DNA from: Thermomicrobiaceae bacterium
Lineage (GTDB): Bacteria > Chloroflexota > Chloroflexia > Thermomicrobiales > Thermomicrobiaceae
Direction: 5' to 3'
NCBI GenBank assembly: GCA_025966355.1
Contig: JAICWZ010000134.1
Coordinates: 1 to 5,758, forward strand
Length of the DNA stretch: 5,758 nt
Every line of letters starts with the position of its first letter. Positions within the stretch are counted from its first letter, which is position 1. Position numbers and translations under genes: made by a program. The notes under the pieces are model-generated. The model saw only the letters and a list, made by a program, of their open reading frames with translations. It was not told where the DNA came from and made no database searches. Shown here in pieces: positions 1 through 5,449 of this stretch.

Positions 1-497
1 CGTTGTTGCAGGAACGGGTCGAGCACGGGCTCGAGATGGCGCAGCGCTCGAACGGCATGGTGGCCGTTCTGTTCTGCGATCTCGACGGCTTCAAGACGAT
101 CAACGACAGTCTCGGGCACCCGGCCGGAGATCAGTTCCTCATTCTGATCGGCGAACGCTTGCGGGCTACGGTACGCGTCGGGGAGACGGTCGCCCGCCTC
201 GGTGGTGACGAATTCACCGTGCTGCTCGAAGGCTTATCCGATCCGGCCGACGCCGAACGCGCCGCCGACCGCATCCTCGCGGCCCTCTCCTCCACCGTCT
301 ATCTCGGCAACCAGCCGCTCACGATCTCCACGAGTATCGGCATCTCGATCGCGACGAACCATGCGACGACCGCCGAGGATATGCTCAGCGAGGCTGACAC
401 GGCGCTGTACGCCGCCAAACGTGCCGGCAAGGCGCGCTACATGCGCTTCGCCCCGGGATTGCACGTCTCCGGCGTCGACGAGTTGAACCCCTGCTGA
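1..497 (+). CDS. GGDEF-domain diguanylate cyclase, 3' part (5' end outside window)
   Basis: This is the C-terminal part of a protein that likely makes cyclic di-GMP from two GTP in the cytoplasm. The frame is open to the left edge, and the usual LTGLPNR-type start of the domain is missing, so the gene begins upstream. Numbering from the TTG at 3, the metal and substrate segment FCDLDGFKTIND is at 24-35, with H39 and D43 following. The active loop GGDEF is intact at 67-71. The product-inhibition I-site is RxxE (R58, E61) rather than the usual RxxD, so feedback control may be weaker. The late SIGIS strand (111-115) and the ADTALYAAKRAGK helix (131-143) complete the domain. Only about 15 residues follow, ending in Cys, so no EAL domain is attached on this side. 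The sensory N-terminus cannot be seen. Family assignment is very sure; in vivo activity is inferred from the intact motif. Confidence 0.93.
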   Translation, partial: LLQERVEHGLEMAQRSNGMVAVLFCDLDGFKTINDSLGHPAGDQFLILIGERLRATVRVGETVARLGGDEFTVLLEGLSDPADAERAADRILAALSSTVYLGNQPLTISTSIGISIATNHATTAEDMLSEADTALYAAKRAGKARYMRFAPGLHVSGVDELNPC

Positions 498-502
498 TTG
501 TG

Positions 503-531
503 TTCCCAATTCCCATCGGCTGCGTTATACT
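503..531 (+). promoter_or_regulatory. Candidate sigma70-type promoter for the DMT permease
   Basis: TTCCCA at 503-508 matches four of six -35 positions. TATACT at 526-531 matches five of six -10 positions. The spacer is 17 bases. It lies just after the GGDEF stop codon and would give a leader of about 200 bases before the TTG start at 740. This is motif matching by eye only. Confidence 0.35.
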
Positions 532-623
532 CGCCCCAGCTTGTGGTTGCGCCTAGGGTTCCGTCTTCCGCCCGCTTTGTGGCCGAAAATCAGGGATGGA
601 CGAGACTGGTCCGAGCGGCGCCA

Positions 624-650
624 CGATCGCATATCGCGATGCGCGATCGC
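624..650. repeat. Nested palindrome cluster in the leader of the DMT permease
   Basis: CGATCGC at 624-630 is mirrored by GCGATCG at 643-649, separated by 12 bases. Inside lie a second inverted pair, CGCAT at 628-632 and ATGCG at 639-643, and the self-complementary ATCGCGAT at 633-640. The right arm belongs to the 8-base palindrome GCGATCGC (643-650). It could be an operator for a dimeric regulator or an RNA hairpin in the leader. No known binding site is recognised. It is not followed by a T-run, so it does not look like a terminator. Confidence 0.4.
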
Positions 651-695
651 ACAACTGACGGCACAAAAGGCTTGAGGTAGCCGGATCACTGTATG

Positions 696-715
696 CTGGT
701 GGCAAACGCCGCCGG
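696..715 (+). promoter_or_regulatory. Leader RNA hairpin just upstream of the DMT permease ribosome binding site
   Basis: CTGGTGGC at 696-703 can pair with GCCGCCGG at 708-715 across an AAAC tetraloop. That gives eight base pairs, two of them G-U wobbles. It ends 11 bases before the AGGAG Shine-Dalgarno (727-731). The wobble pairs mean it is better as RNA than as a DNA palindrome. A role in translation control or mRNA stability is speculative. No downstream T-run is present. Confidence 0.3.
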
Positions 716-739
716 ACACGTGAAACAGGAGCCTCCGCC

Positions 740-1600
740 TTGTCACTACTGGCGCTCGTGCTCATCCTCGCCGCCGCCTTCATCCACGCCACCTGGAATC
801 TGCTCGTCAAACGCGTCGGTGGTGGGCCGGAGTTCATCTGGCTCTTCGCGACGCTTGCCTCGGTGATCTACGCACCGGTCATCGCCGCCGTCATCATCAT
901 CCAACGCCCTCACTTCGGGCCGATCGAAATTCTCTTCATCGTCGGCAGCGGCATCATCCACATCGGCTACTTCCTCATCCTGCAGCAGGGCTATCGGGTC
1001 GGCGATCTCTCGCTCGTCTACCCACTGGCGCGCGGCACCGGACCGACGCTGGCGACGATCGGCGCCATCTTCATCCTCGGTGAGCATCCCTCGCTGCTCG
1101 GGCTCATCGGCGCGGCCATCGTCATCCTGAGCGTCTTCATCTTCACCGGCGGACCGAGCGCGCTCGGTCGGTCCGGCAATCATCCCGCCATCTTCTACGG
1201 GCTCATAACCGGCATGTTCATCGCCACCTACACGCTCTGGGATAAGCACGCGGTGAGCACGCTGATGATCTCGCCGGTCATTCAGGATCTTGGGTCGTCG
1301 GTCACACGTGCCTTCTTCCTGGCGCCGGTTGCCATCAGACGACCAAACGTCGTGCGCGCGCTCTGGGCGAAATATCGCCGCGAGACGATCGGCGTGGCGA
1401 TCCTCAGCCCAGCCGCCTACATGCTCGTGCTGTTTGCGATGAGCTTCACGCCGGTCAGTTATGTCGCGCCCGCCCGCGAGGTAAGCATTCTGATCGGCAC
1501 GCTCATGGGCGCCCGGCTCCTCTCCGAAGGCGAAGGCAAACGCCGTCTCATCGCGGCCGGCATGATGGTCGCCGGCATCGTCGCCCTGGCGCTCGGCTAA
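740..1600 (+). CDS. EamA/DMT-superfamily inner-membrane permease
   Basis: A predicted inner-membrane carrier of the drug/metabolite transporter superfamily, most likely exporting a small metabolite; the substrate cannot be told from sequence. At 286 residues it has the usual length and two EamA repeats, roughly 3-135 and 150-285. About ten hydrophobic helices run through it, e.g. 1-18, 32-54, 63-83, 118-136, 217-235 and 268-285. Family hallmarks are FIHATWNLLVKR (14-25), the segment around YRVGDLSLVYPLARG (85-99), LGEHPS (113-118), and PVSYVAPAREVSIL (238-251) in the second half. The TTG start at 740 is preferred because AGGAG at 727-731 lies eight bases upstream and the first helix starts at once. 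The gene stands alone on the plus strand after a 242-base gap that holds a possible promoter and hairpins. It could instead be an importer, since the superfamily contains both. Confidence 0.9.
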   Translation: MSLLALVLILAAAFIHATWNLLVKRVGGGPEFIWLFATLASVIYAPVIAAVIIIQRPHFGPIEILFIVGSGIIHIGYFLILQQGYRVGDLSLVYPLARGTGPTLATIGAIFILGEHPSLLGLIGAAIVILSVFIFTGGPSALGRSGNHPAIFYGLITGMFIATYTLWDKHAVSTLMISPVIQDLGSSVTRAFFLAPVAIRRPNVVRALWAKYRRETIGVAILSPAAYMLVLFAMSFTPVSYVAPAREVSILIGTLMGARLLSEGEGKRRLIAAGMMVAGIVALALG

Positions 1601-1610
1601 TATCAGGAAA

Positions 1611-1650
1611 TCTCCGCGTCTCTGCGCCTCTGCGCCTCTGCGCCTCTGCG
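1611..1650. repeat. 8-bp tandem repeat, CCTCTGCG unit, five copies
   Basis: Five 8-base units follow one another. The copies at 1627-1634, 1635-1642 and 1643-1650 are identical (CCTCTGCG). The copy at 1619-1626 differs at one base and the one at 1611-1618 at two. The array starts 10 bases after the permease stop codon. Read on the other strand it encodes the SQRRRGAEAQRR type of string often seen in spurious protein predictions, because similar CTCTGCGC/CTTTGCG arrays are scattered between genes in Chloroflexota and several other phyla. Its function is not established as far as I know. Confidence 0.8.
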
Positions 1651-1673
1651 AGAGAATCTTCGTCTCTCTAGGC
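1642..1673. repeat. Imperfect inverted repeat at the end of the tandem array
   Basis: GAGAGA at 1650-1655 pairs with TCTCTC at 1663-1668 across a 7-base loop. Outer arms GCCT (1642-1645) and AGGC (1670-1673) can add to it around unpaired bases. It sits about 45 bases after the permease stop, so it might slow or end transcription. It has no T-tract and the stem is interrupted, so a terminator call would be weak. Confidence 0.25.
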
Positions 1674-1695
1674 GAACGACCGCACAGGGGCAATA

Positions 1696-1743
1696 ATGAA
1701 CACGGGGGCGCAGGTATTCAGCAGTACGGAGGAGGAGCCATGA
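1696..1743 (+). CDS. Possible 15-residue leader ORF, coupled to the hydrolase start
   Basis: An ATG at 1696 opens 15 codons (MNTGAQVFSSTEEEP). The TGA stop at 1741-1743 overlaps the hydrolase ATG at 1740-1742 in an ATGA arrangement typical of translational coupling. AGGGG at 1686-1690 gives it a Shine-Dalgarno five bases upstream. The run of Glu codons near the end is also the hydrolase Shine-Dalgarno (GGAGGAGGAG), so part of the coding appearance is forced. The peptide resembles nothing I recognise. It may be a real coupled leader or chance. Confidence 0.25.
   Translation: MNTGAQVFSSTEEEP
1728..1737 (+). promoter_or_regulatory. Strong purine-rich ribosome binding site of the MBL hydrolase
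   Basis: GGAGGAGGAG, a triple GGA-type run, ends two bases before the ATG at 1740. The AGGAGG part at 1730-1735 is complementary to the 16S rRNA tail, with a four-base gap to the start. It fixes the start of the hydrolase and is the strongest such site in the window. Confidence 0.7.
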
Positions 1744-2627
1744 GTCAGCAAGCGCTGCGTTTCGCCGTCGGAGCGTTCGATTGTCTCGCCGTAACGGACG
1801 GGCTCTCCGCCTTCCCGGCGGCGGCGGTCTTCGGCAACGCGCCGGAGGAAGAGCGCGATCAGGTGCTCAGCGAGCGTGGCATGCCAACCGACATGGTGCA
1901 GTCGTCACTGACGTCGCTCGTTGTGACAACTGGCGCGCATCGTGTCCTGATCGACACCGGTATCGGACCGTTCGCCCCGACAACCGGTCACCTGCTCGAG
2001 AACCTGCGCGCGGCCGGGATCGAGCCTGAGTCGATCGACGTCGTCATCCTCACGCACGCGCACCCCGACCATATCGGCACGACGATCGACGCTGAAGGCA
2101 AACCCGCCTTCCCCAACGCGCGCATCATCATGCGTCAGGGTGAGTGGGATTTCTGGACCGATGAGGCGAACCTGGCCAAGGCGATGGCCGGTAAGCTCCA
2201 CAACCTCGGCGAACTCGATCAGTTCATGGGCAACTGGGCCAAGACATACCTGCCGCCGATCCGGCTACAGCTCGACCTGATCGAAGGGCTCGACGAGGAA
2301 CAGATCGTGCCCGGCATCTATGTCCTGCCGGCGCCCGGTCACACGACGCATCATATGGGGCTGACGATCGCCTCCGGCAGCGAGCAACTGCTCAATCTGG
2401 TCGATGTCGCTATCAATCCGGTGCATCTGGCCGAGCCGAGCTGGCACCCCGCCTTCGATTTCCAGCCCGACATCGCCGTGCAGACCCGGCGCCGCATCTA
2501 CGACCAGGCGGCGGCCGATCACGCCCGCATTCTCGTCTACCACTTCCCCTTCCCGGGCATCGGCTATGTCGAGCGTTCCGGCGCCGGTTGGCACTGGGAA
2601 GCCGAAGCGCCGGCCGGAGACGATTGA
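1740..2627 (+). CDS. MBL-fold metallo-hydrolase, methyl parathion hydrolase/OPHC2-like
   Basis: A soluble metal-dependent hydrolase of the metallo-beta-lactamase fold, 295 residues. The metal ligands are all visible: HAHPDH at 106-111 (H106, H108, D110, H111), H201 in APGHTTHH, the bridging D222 in LVDVAINP, and H268 in VYHFPFPG. The spacing from H201 to D222 to H268 (21 and 46 residues) is close to that known for methyl parathion hydrolase. The IDTGIG turn (71-76) and the HFPFPGIGYV segment (268-277) also mark this subgroup. I see no signal peptide, unlike secreted members. The subgroup includes phosphotriesterases and lactonases; many members have unknown substrates, so a lactone or ester is as likely as an organophosphate. 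It sits alone on the plus strand behind a strong ribosome binding site. Its end abuts the stop codon of the opposite-strand dehydrogenase. Confidence 0.9.
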   Translation: MSQQALRFAVGAFDCLAVTDGLSAFPAAAVFGNAPEEERDQVLSERGMPTDMVQSSLTSLVVTTGAHRVLIDTGIGPFAPTTGHLLENLRAAGIEPESIDVVILTHAHPDHIGTTIDAEGKPAFPNARIIMRQGEWDFWTDEANLAKAMAGKLHNLGELDQFMGNWAKTYLPPIRLQLDLIEGLDEEQIVPGIYVLPAPGHTTHHMGLTIASGSEQLLNLVDVAINPVHLAEPSWHPAFDFQPDIAVQTRRRIYDQAAADHARILVYHFPFPGIGYVERSGAGWHWEAEAPAGDD

Positions 2628-3416
2628 TTACCAGAGCGAACGGATCATACCGCCGTCGATCTGCACCGTCGCGCCGGTGATGTACGACGCGCGCTCCGAC
2701 GCCAGGAAGGCAACCATATCTGCGAATTCGGCCGTTTCGCCATAGCGGCCCATCGGAATTTGCGACAGCGAACGATCGCGCACCGTCTCAACATCGACGC
2801 CGTTCTTCTGGGCGTTCGCCTGATCGAGCTGCGCGATGCGCGGCGTCGCGATGCGGCCCGGCACGACCGTGTTGAGCCGAATATGGTCACCGGCAACCTC
2901 GTCGGCAAGCGACTTGATGAGCGAGGCCACGCCGGAGCGCATGACGTTCGAGAGGAGCAGATTCGGGATCGGCTGCTTGATCGACGACGAGGTCATCGCT
3001 ACGATCGCGCCGCCGCCACGCTCTTTCATCGACGGCAACACGCCGCGAATGAGCCGCACGACGCTCATCAGTGTCAGGTTGAACGCCGCTTGCCAGGCAG
3101 CATCGTCGAAGCGGTCGAACGTGCCGGCCGGTGGGCCACCGGCGTTCGTTACCAGAATATCGACGCCGCCGAAACGCTCGGTCGTCGCCGCGATCAGCCG
3201 CTCGATATCGCCCGCCTGCGTCACATCGGCCGCCAGCGCCAGCACCTCGGCGCCACTCGACCGCACCTCATCCGCCGCCGCGTTGATCGCGGACTCATCG
3301 CGACTACACATCGCGACACGCGCGCCCTCGCGCCCCAGCGCCAGCGCCACGGCTTTCCCAAGCCCGCTACTCGACGCGGGCACGATCGCCACCTTGCCGG
3401 TCAATTCGAGATCCAT
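2628..3416 (-). CDS. Atypical short-chain dehydrogenase/reductase lacking the YxxxK pair
   Basis: A cytoplasmic NAD(P)-dependent oxidoreductase of the classical SDR fold, 262 residues from the ATG at 3416. The cofactor loop reads VPASSSGLG (12-20) instead of VTGxxxGxG, losing the first Gly. Other fold marks remain: the aspartate in ADV (D64), NAG (91-93), the core Asn in FNLT (N113), Ser in MTSSS (S143), PGRIATPR (186-193) and the C-terminal IDGG. At the catalytic YxxxK position it has SNVMR, so Tyr is Ser156 and Lys is Arg160. This matches a recognised FabG-like subgroup (BKR_like_SDR_like, cd05344) noted for an imperfect tetrad. The 3416 start is preferred over GTG 3437 and ATG 3422 because AGGGG lies seven bases upstream and MDLELTGKVA is a normal SDR N-terminus. 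It lies 113 bases after the permease gene and may share its transcript. Substrate unknown; a 3-oxoacyl reductase label would be a guess. Confidence 0.92.
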   Translation of the reverse strand: MDLELTGKVAIVPASSSGLGKAVALALGREGARVAMCSRDESAINAAADEVRSSGAEVLALAADVTQAGDIERLIAATTERFGGVDILVTNAGGPPAGTFDRFDDAAWQAAFNLTLMSVVRLIRGVLPSMKERGGGAIVAMTSSSIKQPIPNLLLSNVMRSGVASLIKSLADEVAGDHIRLNTVVPGRIATPRIAQLDQANAQKNGVDVETVRDRSLSQIPMGRYGETAEFADMVAFLASERASYITGATVQIDGGMIRSLW

Positions 3417-3423
3417 CGTCATT

Positions 3424-3428
3424 CCCCT
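3424..3428 (-). promoter_or_regulatory. Ribosome binding site deciding the dehydrogenase start
   Basis: On the minus strand AGGGG lies seven bases before the ATG at 3416 but only one base before the ATG at 3422, and inside the frame that would start at GTG 3437. This spacing supports the start at 3416. Confidence 0.6.
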
Positions 3429-3439
3429 CAATCGCACCA

Positions 3440-3458
3440 GGCGCCAGGCATGGGCGCC
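3440..3458. repeat. Paired GGCGCC palindromes between permease and dehydrogenase genes
   Basis: GGCGCC occurs at 3440-3445 and again at 3453-3458, seven bases apart. As each copy is its own complement, the two can form a 6-bp GC-only stem. There is no T-run, so it is not a standard terminator. It may be a processing or attenuation hairpin within a shared transcript, or chance. The rest of the 113-base gap (3417-3529) shows no convincing promoter. Confidence 0.3.
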
Positions 3459-3529
3459 GAGCGTCGCGTTCGGTCATCCCGCCGATTATCAGCCAACCAG
3501 CATCAATCGCGGTAGAGTAGCGCGGCAGA

Positions 3530-4429
3530 TTATTTCGCGGACTGCTGGCGATTCGGATCCAGGATGTCGAAGACCACATCGCCGAGAAGGTTGAACCCAA
3601 GGACGCTGAACATGATCGCCAGTCCGGGCACGGTGGCCATCCACCAACTCGTAAGGATGTACGAGCGGCCTTCGGCCAACATCGCTCCCCACTCCGGTTG
3701 TGGTGGCTGCGCACCGAGACCAAGGAAGCCGAGACCGGCGACCTCCAGAATGGAAATGCCGAACATAAGCGTCGTTTGCGCGATAATCGGCGGTGCGGAA
3801 TTGATGAGTACATGGCGGAAGATGATGCGTACCGGGCTCGCCCCGATGGAGCGCGCGACTTCGATATATGGCTCCTGCCGAACCGCGAGGGCGGCGCTGC
3901 GAACGATGCGGGCGAACTGTGGGATATACACGATGCCGATTGCGGCGACAGCCTGGTACAAGCCCGGCCCCAGCAGCGCGATTACCAGCATGGCGAGGAG
4001 GAGATACGGGAAGGCGAGGAGCACATCCATCGTGCGCATAATGGCCGTGTCGGCAAACCCGCCGTAGAAGGCGGCAAACAGGCCGAATAACGTGCCGAAG
4101 GCGAGCGCCAGCACGTCGGCGACGACACCGATCAAGAGCGCAAGCCGTGCACCAGCGAGAATACGGCTAAAGATGTCGCGACCGAACTGATCCGTGCCGA
4201 AGAGGTGATGCCAGGATGGCGCCTGCAATTGATCCGCCAACGTCTGCGAGAGCGGATCGTACGGTGCGATCAGTGGACCGATGATGGCCAGGATGAGGAG
4301 CACCACGAATATGACCATACCGATCATTGCCGACGGATGGCTTGTCAGCACCTTTCTGGCGTGGACGAAGAAACTATCACGCGGCCTGATCGATCCGAAC
4401 ACGCTCGAGTCGATCGTAGTAGTCTTCAC
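3530..4429 (-). CDS. ABC transporter permease, DppC/OppC type
   Basis: Second membrane subunit of a peptide/nickel-type ABC importer, 299 residues. It pairs with the DppB-type permease encoded just upstream. The N-terminus is cytoplasmic, then a helix at 35-56 ends in IGPLIAPYDP, followed by the family signature HLFGTDQFGRDIFSR (75-89). Further helices lie near 95-118, 131-154, 160-178, 212-235 and 264-288. The cytoplasmic EAA loop that docks on the ATPase is at 190-210 (E190, G196, then P199). The start is GTG at 4429: GAGGAGG lies four bases upstream and overlaps the TGA of the preceding gene, with only nine bases between the genes, so the two are translated together. Solute class cannot be fixed from the permease; dipeptides, oligopeptides, nickel, glutathione and opines all use this family. 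The gene is complete and not degraded. Confidence 0.94.
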   Translation of the reverse strand: MKTTTIDSSVFGSIRPRDSFFVHARKVLTSHPSAMIGMVIFVVLLILAIIGPLIAPYDPLSQTLADQLQAPSWHHLFGTDQFGRDIFSRILAGARLALLIGVVADVLALAFGTLFGLFAAFYGGFADTAIMRTMDVLLAFPYLLLAMLVIALLGPGLYQAVAAIGIVYIPQFARIVRSAALAVRQEPYIEVARSIGASPVRIIFRHVLINSAPPIIAQTTLMFGISILEVAGLGFLGLGAQPPQPEWGAMLAEGRSYILTSWWMATVPGLAIMFSVLGFNLLGDVVFDILDPNRQQSAK

Positions 4430-4438
4430 GCAGCCTCC

Positions 4439-5443
4439 TCACTCGTATCGAATTCGAGGATCGAAGACCGCATAGGAAAGGTCGACCAGAAGATTGATCA
4501 CCGTGAACGCGACCGCTGCGACCACGACAATCGCCTGGATAACCGGAAAGTCGCGGAACAAGATCGACGAGATAACAAGACGCCCCAGGCCGGGAAGATT
4601 GAAGACCGTTTCGGTGAGGATTGCACCGCTGAGAAGCACGCCAAACTGCAGGCCGAGCGCGGTCACCACTGGGAGGAATGCGTTCGGTAACGCGTGCCGA
4701 TAGATGACAATCGATTCCCGAACGCCCTTCGCACGAGCAGTTCGGAGGTAGTCCTGCCGCAGCACATCGAGCATTCCGGCTCTGGTGATACGCGAAATGA
4801 CGGCCATCGGCAGCAACGAAAGTGTGAAGACCGGCAGGATGAGATGGTGGAGCGTGTTACCGAGAGCCTGCCAGTTTCCGGTGATAATGCTGTCGACGAT
4901 GGTCATGTGCGTGATGTTTTGTAGGTCGATGCTGTTCGAGATGACGTCGCCGATCGGGAACCAGCCGAGCCTTGCCCCGCCGAAGAGCAGCAACAGGATG
5001 CCGATCCAGAAGACAGGCGCCGAGGTGCCGATAAGCGTAATGGCCATCGACAGTCCCTCGACGATTGTTCCGCGTTTCACCGCTGCGATCGTGCCCAGCC
5101 AGATACCAAAGACAGCCGCAACCAGCAACGAGAGGAAGGCAAGCTGGAATGTCAAGGGAAAGGCAATAGCGACCTCGTGCATCGCCGAGATATGCGTCTG
5201 AAGCGATGTACCGAAATCACCCTGGACAGCGGAGCTAAGAAAACGCCAGTATTGCACGTACAGCGGCTGATCTAATCCGAGTTGCTGGCGAATCTGCTCG
5301 ATTTGTTCGGGCGTCGCCTTCTCGCCACCGATCATGTGCGCGACGTCTCCCGGGATTACGTGGAGTGCCAGGAAGGTGATAATCGTAACCCCGAGAATGA
5401 CCAGTATGGATTGAAGGACTCGTCGAACGAGAAACCTTGCCAA
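4439..5443 (-). CDS. ABC transporter permease, DppB/OppB type
   Basis: First membrane subunit of the same importer, 334 residues, the usual length. The N-terminus MARFLVRRVLQSILVILGVT is the standard DppB opening and forms the first helix (9-30), followed by HVIPGD (28-33) and a periplasmic loop with LGLDQPLYVQYWRFL (55-69) and GDFGTS (75-80). More helices lie near 97-120, 134-155, 200-218, 257-278 and 300-325. The EAA loop runs from D231 (DYLRTARAKG) to about 256. The protein closes with DLSYAVFDPRIRYE, the normal family end. The start is TTG at 5443, chosen because it gives the conserved N-terminus and has GAGAGG nine bases upstream. That site overlaps the end of the binding-protein gene, whose stop is only six bases before. 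It forms the channel with the DppC-type subunit. Confidence 0.94.
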   Translation of the reverse strand: MARFLVRRVLQSILVILGVTIITFLALHVIPGDVAHMIGGEKATPEQIEQIRQQLGLDQPLYVQYWRFLSSAVQGDFGTSLQTHISAMHEVAIAFPLTFQLAFLSLLVAAVFGIWLGTIAAVKRGTIVEGLSMAITLIGTSAPVFWIGILLLLFGGARLGWFPIGDVISNSIDLQNITHMTIVDSIITGNWQALGNTLHHLILPVFTLSLLPMAVISRITRAGMLDVLRQDYLRTARAKGVRESIVIYRHALPNAFLPVVTALGLQFGVLLSGAILTETVFNLPGLGRLVISSILFRDFPVIQAIVVVAAVAFTVINLLVDLSYAVFDPRIRYE

Positions 5444-5449
5444 GCGCTG

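Noticed and set aside
498..680. 60-codon frame in the gap after the GGDEF gene
   Set aside because: It starts with TTG directly after the previous stop, has no Shine-Dalgarno, and shows no domain. The region looks like a leader instead.
672..697. Second possible promoter closer to the DMT permease (TTGAGG, TATGCT)
   Set aside because: The spacer is only 14 bases and the -10 matches four of six positions.
525..837. Reverse-strand frames across the 498-739 gap
   Set aside because: They extend into the permease coding region, have no ribosome site, and their composition does not resemble a protein family.
746..1693. Reverse-strand open frame of 315 codons opposite the DMT permease
   Set aside because: The product is almost entirely charged (Asp, Glu, Arg rich), resembles no family, and its start is the reverse reading of the tandem repeat. 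It is the usual antisense shadow of a GC-rich membrane protein gene.
3477..3520. Possible promoter for the dehydrogenase (GATAAT on the minus strand)
   Set aside because: No -35-like sequence lies 16-18 bases upstream of it, so the match is a single hexamer and not enough for a call.
2760..3594. Two long plus-strand open frames opposite the dehydrogenase
   Set aside because: They lie antisense to a clear SDR gene, have His/Arg-rich or Ser/Ala-rich low-complexity translations, and show no ribosome site or family motif.
3564..4703. Several plus-strand frames opposite the two ABC permeases
   Set aside because: All are antisense to well-supported permease genes and translate to polar strings without motifs.
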